Source: Cohnella ginsengisoli
GTDB taxonomy: Bacteria > Bacillota > Bacilli > Paenibacillales > Paenibacillaceae
Direction of reading: 5' to 3'
DNA: 64,000 bases
Assembly: GCF_029525555.1 (NCBI RefSeq)
Contig: NZ_JAPDHZ010000004.1
Coordinates: forward strand, 682,001-746,000
Position numbers and translations under genes: made by a program. The first letter of the stretch is position 1; the number at the start of each line of letters is the position of its first letter. The notes beneath the pieces were generated by a model. The model saw only the letters and a list, made by a program, of their open reading frames with translations. It had not been told where the DNA came from and did not search any database. Positions 18,700-28,099 of this stretch are shown here, one piece after another.

Positions 18700-18729
18700 T
18701 TGGCAAACGGTTCGTAAAAAAGTTATAAT
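18700..18729 (+). promoter_or_regulatory. recA promoter
   Basis: -35 TTGGCA (18700-18705), 18-bp spacer and -10 TATAAT (18724-18729). A half-conserved CAAACGGTTCG sequence just after the -35 may be a second, weak LexA site. Confidence 0.75.
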
Positions 18730-18760
18730 ATAACTATCAAAAGATAAGGATGTGGGTGTG

Positions 18761-19816
18761 TTGTCCGATCGTCGCGCCGCATTAGAGATGGCATTGCGCC
18801 AGATTGAAAAGCAATTCGGCAAGGGCTCGATCATGAAGCTGGGAGAGCAAACCAACCTCCAAGTCGAGACATATTCCAGCGGAGCGCTGGCTTTGGATAT
18901 CGCCCTCGGGATCGGCGGATTCCCGCGGGGCCGGATTATTGAAGTTTACGGACCGGAATCTTCCGGTAAGACGACCGTCGCCCTGCACGCGATCGCCGAG
19001 GTACAAAGGGCCGGCGGACAAGCTGCCTTTATCGACGCAGAGCATGCGCTCGATCCGATGTATGCCCGCAACCTGGGCGTCAACATCGACGAGCTGCTGC
19101 TGAGCCAGCCGGATACCGGCGAGCAAGCGCTGGAGATCGCCGAAGCGCTCGTGCGCAGCGGCGCGGTGGACATCGTCGTCGTGGACTCGGTCGCGGCGCT
19201 CGTGCCGAAGGCGGAGATCGAGGGCGACATGGGCGACTCGTTCGTCGGCCTGCAGGCTCGCTTGATGTCGCAGGCGATGCGCAAGCTGTCGGGCGCCATC
19301 AGCAAGTCGAAGTCGATCGCGATCTTCATCAACCAGCTTCGCGAGAAGGTCGGCGTCATGTTCGGCAATCCCGAGACGACGCCAGGCGGCCGCGCGCTCA
19401 AGTTCTACGCCAGCGTGCGTCTGGACGTGCGCCGGATCGAATCGATCAAGCAGGGCAATGATGTCGTGGGCAACCGGACGCGCATCAAGGTCGTGAAGAA
19501 TAAGGTCGCTCCGCCGTTCAAGCAGGCAGAGGTCGACATCATGTACGGCGAAGGCATTTCGCGTGAAGGCAGCATCATCGATATCGGCGTCGAGCTGGAC
19601 ATCGTGCAGAAGAGCGGCGCATGGTTCTCCTTCAATGGCGAGCGCCTTGGACAAGGCCGGGAAAATTCCAAGCAGTTCCTGAAGGACCATGCGGAGCTGT
19701 GCGGTCAGATTGAACGGCAGATTCGGGAGGCTACGCTGAACGAGGTTGCCGTGGCTGCCCGTACGAACGCCGCGGAGCCGGACGACGAGGAAGAGCCGGA
19801 TTTCGAGAACGAATAA
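18761..19816 (+). CDS. recA: Recombinase RecA
   Basis: A strand-exchange ATPase of homologous recombination and activator of LexA self-cleavage. It has about 351 residues. Walker A GPESSGKT lies near residue 65, VVDSVAALVPKAEI contains Walker B, loop L1 is EGDMGDSFVGLQARLMSQA and loop L2 contains GNPETTPGGRALKFY. The start is TTG 18761 (giving the usual SDRRAALEMALRQIEK) or GTG 18758, both served by AAGGATG; the frame also opens at GTG 18752. The acidic C-terminal tail DDEEEPDFENE is typical. It has its own SOS-controlled promoter. Confidence 0.98.
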   Translation: MSDRRAALEMALRQIEKQFGKGSIMKLGEQTNLQVETYSSGALALDIALGIGGFPRGRIIEVYGPESSGKTTVALHAIAEVQRAGGQAAFIDAEHALDPMYARNLGVNIDELLLSQPDTGEQALEIAEALVRSGAVDIVVVDSVAALVPKAEIEGDMGDSFVGLQARLMSQAMRKLSGAISKSKSIAIFINQLREKVGVMFGNPETTPGGRALKFYASVRLDVRRIESIKQGNDVVGNRTRIKVVKNKVAPPFKQAEVDIMYGEGISREGSIIDIGVELDIVQKSGAWFSFNGERLGQGRENSKQFLKDHAELCGQIERQIREATLNEVAVAARTNAAEPDDEEEPDFENE

Positions 19817-19831
19817 TAGGCACAGCTTAAG

Positions 19832-19859
19832 GGCGTCCGCAGCTGCGGATGCCTTTTTT
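19832..19859 (+). terminator. Terminator after recA
   Basis: GGCGTCCGC pairs with GCGGATGCC (one G-U pair) around an AGCT loop, followed by six T. Confidence 0.8.
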
Positions 19860-19915
19860 GGACATATGCGGTTAATAACGGCAGCAGCAATCAAAGGCGA
19901 GGAGGTTGACCGGCG

Positions 19916-20780
19916 ATGGTCAGAAAAAAATCAGAGCCGAATCCGGCCGACGAGATCGTCGATATATCGGACGAGAGGGAGTGGGAGCAGTCGCGCGCGC
20001 GGCGCGCTTCTTCGCCTACTCGTCCCCAGAAGGAAAAGACGAACGGCGATGAAGAGTCCGCGTCTTCGGGCCCCGCAGCCGCCGTCATCGTGGCCGTGGA
20101 GGCCGATGCGAAGCGGCCCGCCATGTACAAGCTTGCGATTGCGGTGGAGGGCCAAGCGGAGCAGGCGTTGATCGGCGTCCACGAGGACACGTTAGTCGCG
20201 TGGCGGCTCCTGAAGGACCGGCGCCTGTCGCCGGAAGAGTGGGAGATGCTCCGCAAAGAGCAGGAAAAGGAAGAGGCCTACCGCTCGGCGCTTTACATGC
20301 TCGATTTTAAAGCCCGCACGCAAGCGGAGCTGCGGCGGGGACTGGTCCGCAAAAGGGTATGCGGCCGAGGCGATCGACGGCTGCCTGGAGCGCCTCGTCA
20401 GGCAAGGCTACGTGAACGACGCCATGTTCGCGCAGCGCTTCGCCGAGCAGCGCGTCACGGGGCAAAAGAAAGGGAGCCGCCTGGTCCGTCAGGAGCTCAT
20501 GCAGCGCGGCGTCGACAAGCGGGAGATCGATGAAGCGATCAAAGGACTCGATGAAGAGGTAGAGCGTAATTCCGCGTTAGCGCTGGCCATGAAGCGCTGG
20601 CCTGCCGTCAAAGGCAAGAGCGAGCGGGAGCGTCAGATGAAGCTGATGAACATGCTGCTGCGCAGAGGATTTCCGGGCGCAGCGGCCCGCGAAGCGGTGC
20701 GCAAAGCGTCTGCGTCCGCAGCCGAGGCAGAGGAATGGGATGCGCCGGAGGAGCCGTTCGAAGAGGACACGCTGGATTGA
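19916..20780 (+). CDS. recX: RecX regulatory protein, frame broken by +1 A
   Basis: A modulator of RecA filaments. After correction it has about 287 residues, with a long charged, poorly conserved N-terminus (residues 1-60) followed by tandem three-helix RecX repeats (SALYMLDFKARTQAELRRGL; RLVRQGYVNDAMFAQRF). A4 at 20351-20354 must be three to give LVRKGYAAEAIDGCLERL. ATG 19916 follows GAGGAGG. It lies directly after recA, whereas B. subtilis keeps recX elsewhere. The terminator between them means it can be transcribed only by read-through or its own promoter. Confidence 0.87.
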
Positions 20781-21119
20781 GGCGTTCAAGTAGCGGCAGC
20801 ATCGCGTTTTTGCTTTCTCGCCTATAGTTGCGGCTTTTCCGAACCGGCGCTTGGCGCTTCCCGCCGGGCGAATTCGTTCGGAGGAGCAAGGGAGGGGGCG
20901 GGGACGTCCTTGCATTGCTTGACAATCCATTTTCACAAAAGATACAATGAGTGAGTATTCCATCATCGCGCTACCGATTCTTTTTTCCTTCCAAAAAAAC
21001 GATTCGGATAGTGAATTTTCGACGATTTACGCGAGACTACGGAACGGTTCTGAAACCGGAGCACAATTAAATAGGTGTCCCAAGATTTGCCTTGGTGATG
21101 CAACGAGGAGGTGAAGACC
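20781..21119 (+). other. Intergenic region recX-rny: promoter and long structured leader
   Basis: 339 bp without a convincing gene. The first 135 bp hold GC-rich sequence with a possible CCGGCG/CGCCGG hairpin near 20850 and nothing else clear. A promoter follows at 20919-20948, then a leader of about 165 nt with three hairpins: CCGATTCTTTTTT with AAAAAAACGATTCGG (20974-21007), CGGTTCTGAAACCGG near 21044, and CCAAGATTTGCCTTGG just before the ribosome site. Confidence 0.6.
20919..20948 (+). promoter_or_regulatory. Predicted SigA promoter of rny
   Basis: A perfect -35 TTGACA (20919-20924), 18-bp spacer and -10 TACAAT (20943-20948). Confidence 0.78.
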
Positions 21120-22661
21120 ATGGAGACAGGGATCTGGGTCTTGATCGTCATCGTTGTTGGCGTGCTTTTCTTTGGGATCGGTTATGTTGTACGCAAGTCC
21201 ATTGCGGAAGCTAAAATATCCAGTGCGGAAGAAGCGGCCAAGCAGATCGTAGAAAATGCGAAAAAGGAAGCCGACGCTCTTCGCAAAGAGACGGTACTGG
21301 AAGCCAAAGACGAGGTGCACAAGCTCCGGAACGAAGCGGAACGCGATATTAGAGAGCGCCGCAACGAGATTCAGCGGCAGGAACGACGGCTGGTTCAGAA
21401 GGAAGAATCGCTGGACCGCAAGCTGGAGCAGCTGGAACGCAAGGAGGAGCAAGTCGCCAACAAAGAGAAACGGATCGAAGAGACCCAAGAACAGATCGAG
21501 ACGCTTCATAAGCAGCAAATAACGGAGCTCGAACGCATCTCCAACCTGACGATGGAAGACGCCAAGCAGCTGATTCTGTCTACGGTCGAACAGGAAGTGC
21601 GTCACGAGACCGCTCAACTGATCAAAGACATCGAGCAGCAGGCGAAGGAAGAAGGCGACAAGCGCGCCCGCGACATCATCTCGCTCGCGATCCAGCGCTG
21701 CGCCGCGGATCACGTGGCGGAGACGACGGTATCCGTCGTGACGCTGCCGAACGAAGAGATGAAGGGGCGGATCATCGGCCGCGAAGGCCGCAACATCCGC
21801 GCGCTGGAGACGCTCACCGGCATCGATCTCATCATCGACGATACGCCGGAGGCCGTTATCCTGTCAGGCTTTGACCCGATCCGCCGCGAGATCGCGCGCA
21901 CCGCGCTCGAAAAGCTCGTCGCCGACGGACGCATCCACCCTGCCCGCATCGAGGAAATGGTGGAGAAGTCCCGTCGCGAAGTGGACGAGCGGATCCGCGA
22001 ATACGGCGAGCAAGCGACGTTCGAGGTGGGCGTTCACGGTCTCCATCCGGACCTCATCAAGATTCTCGGTCGCCTGAAGTTCCGTACGAGTTACGGCCAG
22101 AATGTGCTTAAGCATTCGATGGAGGTCGCGTATCTGACCGGACTGATGGCAGCCGAGCTCGGAGAGGACATTTCTCTCGCCAAACGCGCCGGCTTGCTGC
22201 ATGATATCGGCAAGGCGCTCGACCACGAAGTGGAAGGTTCGCATGTCGAGATCGGCGTAGAATTGGCGAAGAAATACAAGGAGCACCCGGTCGTCATCAA
22301 CAGTATCGCGTCCCACCACGGCGACGTGGAGGCGACTTCGGTCATCGCGATGCTGGTCGGCGCGGCCGACGCGCTCAGCGCGGCCCGTCCTGGCGCGCGC
22401 CGCGAGACGCTCGAGACGTATATCCGCCGGCTGGAAAAGCTGGAAGCCATCTCGGAGTCGTTCGAAGGCGTCGAGAAGTCGTATGCCATTCAGGCCGGAC
22501 GCGAAGTGCGCGTCATGGTTCAGCCGGAGAAGGTCGACGACGGCGAAGCGTTCAGACTCGCGCGGGATATCACGAAGAAGATCGAGAGCGAACTCGATTA
22601 TCCGGGACATATTAAGGTCACGGTCATTCGCGAGACGCGGGCGGTCGAATACGCCAAATAA
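21120..22661 (+). CDS. rny: Ribonuclease Y
   Basis: A membrane-anchored endoribonuclease that starts bulk mRNA decay. It has 513 residues: an N-terminal membrane helix (WVLIVIVVGVLFFGIGYVV), a long charged coiled coil (residues 30-190), a KH RNA-binding domain (GRIIGREGRNIRALETLTG near residue 220) and an HD catalytic domain with HDIGKALDHEVEG near residue 363. ATG 21120 is preceded by GAGGAGGTG; GTG 21111 is in frame but overlaps the ribosome site. In Bacilli RNase Y works with the Ric (Y) complex, whose RicA subunit is encoded at 36785. Confidence 0.97.
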   Translation: METGIWVLIVIVVGVLFFGIGYVVRKSIAEAKISSAEEAAKQIVENAKKEADALRKETVLEAKDEVHKLRNEAERDIRERRNEIQRQERRLVQKEESLDRKLEQLERKEEQVANKEKRIEETQEQIETLHKQQITELERISNLTMEDAKQLILSTVEQEVRHETAQLIKDIEQQAKEEGDKRARDIISLAIQRCAADHVAETTVSVVTLPNEEMKGRIIGREGRNIRALETLTGIDLIIDDTPEAVILSGFDPIRREIARTALEKLVADGRIHPARIEEMVEKSRREVDERIREYGEQATFEVGVHGLHPDLIKILGRLKFRTSYGQNVLKHSMEVAYLTGLMAAELGEDISLAKRAGLLHDIGKALDHEVEGSHVEIGVELAKKYKEHPVVINSIASHHGDVEATSVIAMLVGAADALSAARPGARRETLETYIRRLEKLEAISESFEGVEKSYAIQAGREVRVMVQPEKVDDGEAFRLARDITKKIESELDYPGHIKVTVIRETRAVEYAK

Positions 22662-22681
22662 CAGCAAGGCTATACGGGGGG

Positions 22682-22710
22682 AGTGGCCGCCACGATTGGC
22701 GGCCACTTTC
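22682..22710 (+). terminator. Hairpin between rny and ymdB
   Basis: A perfect 11-bp stem, AGTGGCCGCCA with TGGCGGCCACT, CGAT loop. The T tract is short (TTTC), so termination may be partial, letting ymdB be read from the rny promoter. Confidence 0.6.
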
Positions 22711-22765
22711 TCCGTTCTCGGGCCTACGCGAAAATGACAGGCGAAGGTACAGAAAGGTGGATTTC

Positions 22766-23560
22766 ATGAAAGTCGTCTTTATCGGGGATATCGTCGGCCA
22801 AGTCGGCCGGGATACCGTCAAGCGGCTGCTGCCATGGCTCAAAGACCGGTATCAGCCGCATATCGTCATCGCGAACGGCGAGAATGCCGCAGGCGGTCGC
22901 GGCATCAACGCCGCGATCACCCGCGAGCTGTTCGCAGCCGGCGTGCAGGGCATCACGATGGGCAATCACACCTGGGACAACCGGGAGATCTTTGAATTCA
23001 TCGACGACGAAGCCCGGATGGTCCGCCCGGCCAACCTGCCCCCGGGAACGCCCGGCCGCGGTTATACGATCATCAAGAGCGGCAGCCGGGAGCTGGCCAT
23101 CGTGAATTTAATCGGGCGCACCTTCTTGCCGCCGTCCGATTGCCCGTTCCGCAAGGCGGACGAGATCGTGGACGAGCTGCGGCGCAAGACGAAATGCATC
23201 CTCGTCGACTTTCATGCCGAAGCGACGAGCGAGAAGATCGCGATGGGCTGGCATCTCGACGGACGCGCCTCGGTCGTGCTCGGCACGCACACGCATGTGC
23301 AAACCAACGACGATCGGATTTTGCCTGAAGGCACCGCGTACGTGACGGATGCGGGCATGACGGGACCGCGCGACGGCGTGCTCGGCATGGAGCGGGAGAG
23401 CGTGCTGCGCAAGTTCATTACCGGCATGCCTACCCGATTCCAGGTGGCCGAGACGAAGTGGCATCTGAACGGTCTGTTCATCGACATTGACGAGGCGACG
23501 GGGAAAGCCGTCAGCGTCCGTACGATACGCGTGGACGAAGACAGCTGGATCCCGGCTTGA
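22766..23560 (+). CDS. ymdB: YmdB-family metallophosphoesterase
   Basis: A 264-residue calcineurin-like phosphodiesterase that hydrolyses 2',3'-cyclic nucleotides in homologs and affects biofilm and motility decisions in B. subtilis. Metal-binding motifs: FIGDIVGQVGRD at the N-terminus, NGENAAGGRG, MGNHTWDN, and VLGTHTHVQTNDD near residue 175. ATG 22766 follows AGAAAGGTGG; an in-frame GTG nine bases upstream sits inside that site. It directly follows rny, as in B. subtilis. Confidence 0.94.
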   Translation: MKVVFIGDIVGQVGRDTVKRLLPWLKDRYQPHIVIANGENAAGGRGINAAITRELFAAGVQGITMGNHTWDNREIFEFIDDEARMVRPANLPPGTPGRGYTIIKSGSRELAIVNLIGRTFLPPSDCPFRKADEIVDELRRKTKCILVDFHAEATSEKIAMGWHLDGRASVVLGTHTHVQTNDDRILPEGTAYVTDAGMTGPRDGVLGMERESVLRKFITGMPTRFQVAETKWHLNGLFIDIDEATGKAVSVRTIRVDEDSWIPA

Positions 23561-23593
23561 TGCCCGCGAGTTCGTAATTGCACATAAGAGGAG

Positions 23594-23616
23594 CCGCACC
23601 CTGGGGTGCGGTTTTT
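23594..23616 (+). terminator. Terminator after ymdB
   Basis: CCGCACC pairs with GGTGCGG around a short CTGG loop, followed by five T. Confidence 0.8.
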
Positions 23617-23708
23617 CGCATTTAAAATGGTTTTTGTTTTCCAAATTATATCGAAAAGCTGTATTTTCTGAATAATGTGAAATTAGATCGCCGCGTCCAT
23701 CCAGAAGG

Positions 23709-23736
23709 GCAGGAATTAATCGTCGGCGTCCCGAAT
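23709..23736 (+). promoter_or_regulatory. Possible SigH promoter of spoVS
   Basis: GCAGGAATT (23709-23717) fits the SigH -35 pattern RnAGGAwww, and CCCGAAT (23730-23736) resembles the -10 RnnGAAT, at about the expected spacing. spoVS is a SigH-controlled gene in B. subtilis. The first base of the -10 is not a purine, so the match is imperfect. Confidence 0.45.
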
Positions 23737-23782
23737 ATGATCGGTTAGTGAGCCCATCCTTAACCCCAAGGAGGAACTGGTC

Positions 23783-24043
23783 ATGGATGTATTAAAGGTA
23801 TCGGCAAAATCGAACCCAAACTCCGTCGCAGGCGCATTGGCAGGGGTGCTACGTGAGCGTGGAGGGGCTGAGCTGCAGGCGATCGGCGCGGGCGCGCTGA
23901 ATCAGGCGGTCAAGGCGGTGGCGATCGCGAGAGGTTTCGTCGCGCCGAGCGGCGTCGATTTGATTTGCATACCGGCATTTACGGATATCGTCATCGACGG
24001 AGAAGACCGAACGGCCATCAAGCTCATCGTCGAGCCTAGATAA
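23783..24043 (+). CDS. spoVS: Stage V sporulation protein S
   Basis: A small Alba-like protein of 86 residues, highly conserved in spore formers and needed for late coat and cortex assembly and timely sporulation in B. subtilis. The start MDVLKVSAKSNPNSVAGALA and the core GAGALNQAVKAVAIARGF match the family closely. It has an AAGGAGG site eight bases before the ATG. A nucleic-acid-binding role is suggested from the fold only. Confidence 0.96.
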   Translation: MDVLKVSAKSNPNSVAGALAGVLRERGGAELQAIGAGALNQAVKAVAIARGFVAPSGVDLICIPAFTDIVIDGEDRTAIKLIVEPR

Positions 24044-24182
24044 CCTCGCGGGAAGCGACCGTCCGATAAGAGAATTGACCTGCCATCGCATGGGTGCGGA
24101 TGCCGCGGAGCTTGCCGCGCAGCTCGCTTCTCGCGCGCCCGCAGGTTTTTTTGTCGTGCTCTGATAGGAGAGGAGGAAACGC

Positions 24183-25124
24183 ATGCGAATCGCGGATTTG
24201 CATTGCGACGCGCTCAGCAAGCTCGATCGCGACCCGAAGCTGGATTGGGCCGAATCGTCGGGCGGGGAACTGGACGTGACCGCCGAGGGCTTGGCGGGAG
24301 GAAACGTGGGACTTCAGGCTTTTGCGATCTGGGTGCCGGCGGGAACGCCTAAAACGCCTGAAAGCGCGCTGCGCCAGGCGGCGATTTTCCATGACAAGAT
24401 CTTGTCCGCTCCCGGCATGCGTCTCGTGCAGAGCGGTGCCGATGTGGAGGCGGTACTGGGTCCGGGTGCGTCGGAGAGGGGGGCGCTGCTGACGCTCGAA
24501 GGCGCGGATGCGCTGCGCGGAGAGCGGTGGGCGCTGCGCCTGCTCCATCGCCTCGGACTTCGGATGCTCGGGCTCACCTGGAACGAGGCCAACTGGGCGT
24601 GCGACGGCATCATGGAACCGAGAGGCGCCGGATTGACGAAGGAAGGGCGCAGCCTCGTGGCGGAATGCGAAGCGCTCGGTATTTTAATCGACGTATCGCA
24701 TTTGTCCGAAAAGGGATTTTGGGACACGGCGGAGCTCGCGAGACGACCGCTAATCGCTTCGCACGCCAATGCCCGGTCGCTTTGTCCCCATCCGCGCAAC
24801 CTGACGGACGATCAGATTCGCGCGCTCGTCGCGGCGGGCGGCTTGATGGGGATCACGTTCGTGCCGTTTTTTCTTCAGGCGCTGAGACCGGCCGGCATCG
24901 ACGACGTCCTGCGGCACGTCGAGCACGTATGCGCCCTCGGCGGAGCGAACCATATCGCGTTCGGCTCGGACTTCGACGGGATCGATACGTATACGGTTGG
25001 GCTCGCCGGGCCTGCCGATTATCCGGCGCTTGCGGACGCGCTGCTGTCGCGTTATCCCGAGCCGCTCGTTCGGGGCTGGCTGTCGGGACATGCGCGGCGC
25101 TTCTTGACCGACCATCTAAAATAA
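24183..25124 (+). CDS. Membrane dipeptidase family (M19) protein
   Basis: A 313-residue zinc dipeptidase of the renal dipeptidase family. The metal ligands appear as ADLHCDA near residue 4, a glutamate in LTLEGADAL, DVSHLSEKG and IASHANARSLCPHPRN, and the C-terminal GSDFDGIDTYTVGL. It has no signal peptide, so a cytoplasmic role in hydrolysing dipeptides (possibly D-amino-acid containing) is likely. ATG 24183 follows AGGAGAGGAGG. It sits between spoVS and the oxidoreductase genes. Confidence 0.88.
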   Translation: MRIADLHCDALSKLDRDPKLDWAESSGGELDVTAEGLAGGNVGLQAFAIWVPAGTPKTPESALRQAAIFHDKILSAPGMRLVQSGADVEAVLGPGASERGALLTLEGADALRGERWALRLLHRLGLRMLGLTWNEANWACDGIMEPRGAGLTKEGRSLVAECEALGILIDVSHLSEKGFWDTAELARRPLIASHANARSLCPHPRNLTDDQIRALVAAGGLMGITFVPFFLQALRPAGIDDVLRHVEHVCALGGANHIAFGSDFDGIDTYTVGLAGPADYPALADALLSRYPEPLVRGWLSGHARRFLTDHLK

Positions 25125-25203
25125 GCGCGACGATCCCCTAAAAGATATAGGCAAATCGATGACAAAATCAAAAAGTATTATCGTGCCAAATCGGCTGAAA
25201 CTA

Positions 25204-25232
25204 TTGCATTTTAACAATACGAATCATAAAAT
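25204..25232 (+). promoter_or_regulatory. Predicted promoter of the 2-oxoacid oxidoreductase operon
   Basis: -35 TTGCAT (25204-25209), 17-bp spacer and -10 TAAAAT (25227-25232), inside an AT-rich stretch that contrasts with the GC-rich flanks. Confidence 0.5.
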
Positions 25233-25341
25233 TTATTAGATCAAAGCATCGATTCAGTCGAAAACGAATTTGTATATAGCACAATCGTCAAGGTTTGCCC
25301 ATATGGATACCAGTCACCCTAAGCATGAGGAGATGGAAGCA

Positions 25342-27088
25342 TTGATCGAGCAACTTTCTTGGAAAATAGGCGGTCAGCAGGGGGGAGGGCGTCGAGAGCA
25401 CGGACCGTATTTTTTCGACGGCGCTGAACCGGCTCGGCTACTATTTATACGGCTATCGTCACTTCTCCTCCAGGATCAAGGGCGGTCATACGAACAATAA
25501 GATCCGCATCAGCACGCACCCGATCCGGGCGATCTCGGATGACCTGGACATTCTCGTCGCGTTCGACCAGGAGAGCATCGACCTGAATGCGAAGGAGCTT
25601 CGCGCGGACGGGGTTATCGTCGCGGACGCCAAGTTCGCGCCGGTCGTGCCTGAGGGCGTGGACGCCCAGTTGTTCGCGGTGCCGATCACGGCGATCGCCG
25701 AGGAGCTCGGCACGTCGCTGATGAAGAACATGGTCGCATCCGGCGCGTCCTGGGCGCTGCTCGGCCTGCCGATCGAGGTGTTCAACCGGGCGGTCGAAGA
25801 AGAGTTCGGACGCAAGGGCGCTGCCGTTGTCGAGAAAAACGTCGAAGCCGTACGCCGTGGCGCGGAATTCGTGCTCGAGCAGGCGGGCGGCCCGATCGAA
25901 GCGTTTAAGCTGGCCGAAGCCGACGGCAAACAAAAGCTGTTCATGATCGGCAACGAAGCGATGGGGCTCGGCTCCGTCGCGGCAGGCTGCCGCTTGATGT
26001 CCGCCTACCCGATCACGCCGGCGTCGGAAGTCATGGAGTACCTGATCAAGAAGCTGCCGAAGTTCGGCGGCACCGTCGTGCAGACGGAGGACGAGATCGC
26101 GGCAGTCACGATGGCGATCGGCGCCAACTACGGCGGCGTGCGGACGATGACGGCTTCGGCCGGTCCGGGCCTGTCGCTCATGATGGAGGCGATCGGCCTG
26201 TCGGGCATGACCGAGACGCCGCTCGTCATCATCGACACGCAGCGCGGCGGTCCGTCGACCGGCTTGCCGACAAAGCAGGAACAGTCCGATATCAACGCGC
26301 TGATCTACGGCACGCACGGCGAGATTCCGAAGGTCGTCATCGCGCCAAGCACGATCGAGGAATGCTTCTACGATATGATCGAAGCCTTCAACATCGCCGA
26401 GGAATACCAGGTGCCGGTCATCGTGGCGACCGACCTGCAGCTGTCGCTCGGCAAGCAATCGTGCGAGCCGCTCGACTACAAGCGCATCGAGATCAAGCGA
26501 GGCAAGCTTATCCCGCTCGAGCAGGAACTCGTGCCTACGGAGCCGAACAAGCTGTTCAAGCGCTACGAATTCACCGAGAACGGTGTCTCGCCGCGCGTAT
26601 TGCCGGGCACGAAGCACGGCATCCACCACGTGACCGGCGTCGAGCATGACGAGGAGGGCCGTCCGTCCGAGAGCGCGGTCAACCGCCGCAAGATGATGGA
26701 CAAGAGATTGAACAAGCTCGGCGCGCTGCGCATTACCGACGCCGTGAAGTCGGACGGGCCGAGCGAGCCCGCCGATCTGCTCATCGTGTCGATGGGCTCT
26801 ACGGGCGGCACGATCAATGAGGCCCAAAGCCGCCTGACGCAGGAGGGCATCGCGACGAATCACGTGACGGTGCGTCAAATGCATCCGTTTCCGAGCGACC
26901 TGCTCGCGCCATACCTGGAGCGGGCTAGCAAGGTCGTCGTGCTCGAGAACAACGCGACGGGCCAGCTCGCCAATCTGATCAAGCAAAACGTCGGATACCA
27001 CGATAAAATCGTGAATCTGCTCAAATACGACGGCACGCCGTTCCTGCCATCCGAAGTTTATCAAGCCTGCAAGGAGCTGAAGCTGTAA
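25342..27088 (+). CDS. korA: 2-oxoacid:acceptor oxidoreductase, alpha subunit with fused gamma domain; +1 G frame break
   Basis: With KorB, converts a 2-oxoacid (probably 2-oxoglutarate) plus CoA to acyl-CoA, CO2 and reduced ferredoxin. It has about 581 residues after correction: gamma domain (QLSWKIGGQQGEGVESTDRI, about 1-190), then the alpha pyrimidine-binding domain (SAYPITPASEVMEYL; ETPLVIIDTQRGGPSTGLPT) and a C-terminal domain. G6 at 25380-25385 should be five. TTG 25342 gives the family start IEQLSWKIGG, with GAGGAG nine bases upstream; ATG 25303 and ATG 25333 are in frame. The korB start overlaps its stop. Substrate choice is inferred. Confidence 0.88.
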
Positions 27089-27954
27089 TGGCGACTTTCA
27101 AAGAATTCCGCAACAACGTCAAGCCGAACTGGTGCCCGGGCTGCGGGGACTTCACGGTGCAGGCTTCGATCCAGCGCGCGGCCGCGAACGTCGGCCTCGA
27201 GCCCGAGCAGCTCGCCGTCATCTCGGGCATCGGCTGCTCAGGCCGAATCTCCGGCTACATTAACGCGTACGGACTTCACGGCATTCACGGCCGCGCGCTG
27301 CCGATCGCCCAAGGCGTCAAGCTCGCGAACCGCGAGCTGACCGTCATTGCCTCCGGCGGCGACGGCGACGGCTTCGCGATCGGCATGGGGCATACCGTAC
27401 ATGCGATCCGCCGCAACCTGGACATCACCTACATCGTCATGGACAATCAGATCTACGGTCTGACGAAGGGCCAGACGTCTCCTCGCAGCGCGGAAGGCTT
27501 CAAGACGAAGTCGACGCCGGAAGGCTCGATCGAGACGACGCTGTCGCCGCTCGAGATCGCGCTGTCCGCGGGCGCCACGTTCGTCGCCCAGTCGTTTTCC
27601 AGCGACCTGAAGCAGCTGACCTCGCTCATCGAACAGGCAATTCAGCACAAAGGCTTTTCGCTCATCAACGTGTTCTCGCCTTGCGTGACCTTCAACAAGG
27701 TCAACACCTACGATTGGTTCAAGGAGAATATCGTCAACCTCGAGCAGTTCCCCGACTACGATCCGGGCAACCGTATCGCGGCGATGACGAAAATCATGGA
27801 AACGAACGGCATGCTGACGGGCCTGATCTACCAGGACACGACGCGCAAGTCGTACGAGGACATGGCGGTCGGCTTCAAGCCCGAAGCGCTCGCAAAGCAG
27901 GATCTCACGCTCCCGGAAGCCGAATTCGACAAGCTGCTCTCGGAGTTCAGATAA
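27088..27954 (+). CDS. korB: 2-oxoacid:ferredoxin oxidoreductase, beta subunit
   Basis: The thiamine-diphosphate-binding partner of KorA, 288 residues. WCPGCGDFTVQ near residue 12 and GIGCSGRI near residue 49 supply cluster cysteines. The TPP/Mg motif GGDGDGFAIGMGH to VMDNQIYGLTKGQTSP lies around residues 90-130. It starts at the last base of the korA stop (TAATG), so coupling is tight. It ends with a strong terminator. Electrons are passed to a ferredoxin encoded elsewhere. Confidence 0.93.
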   Translation: MATFKEFRNNVKPNWCPGCGDFTVQASIQRAAANVGLEPEQLAVISGIGCSGRISGYINAYGLHGIHGRALPIAQGVKLANRELTVIASGGDGDGFAIGMGHTVHAIRRNLDITYIVMDNQIYGLTKGQTSPRSAEGFKTKSTPEGSIETTLSPLEIALSAGATFVAQSFSSDLKQLTSLIEQAIQHKGFSLINVFSPCVTFNKVNTYDWFKENIVNLEQFPDYDPGNRIAAMTKIMETNGMLTGLIYQDTTRKSYEDMAVGFKPEALAKQDLTLPEAEFDKLLSEFR

Positions 27955-27973
27955 TTCACGCAAGACCCCACAT

Positions 27974-28020
27974 AGCGGCAGTTCGGGACATGGCATAAGG
28001 TCCCGTCTGCCGCTTTTTTT
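27974..28020 (+). terminator. Terminator after korB
   Basis: AGCGGCAG pairs with CTGCCGCT around an inner GGGAC/GTCCC hairpin, followed by seven T. Confidence 0.85.
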
Positions 28021-28099
28021 AGGTTGTGCGCGTACACACGAAGGACACAGGGGTACGATAAAGTTAAAGACGTACCGGGCAGCCGGGCAGCGATCGGGG

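Noticed and set aside
24073..24162. A 30-codon frame before the dipeptidase gene, ending APAGFFVVL.
   Set aside because: It has plausible codon use but no clear ribosome site or recognisable family, and may be chance or a remnant; support is too weak for a gene call.
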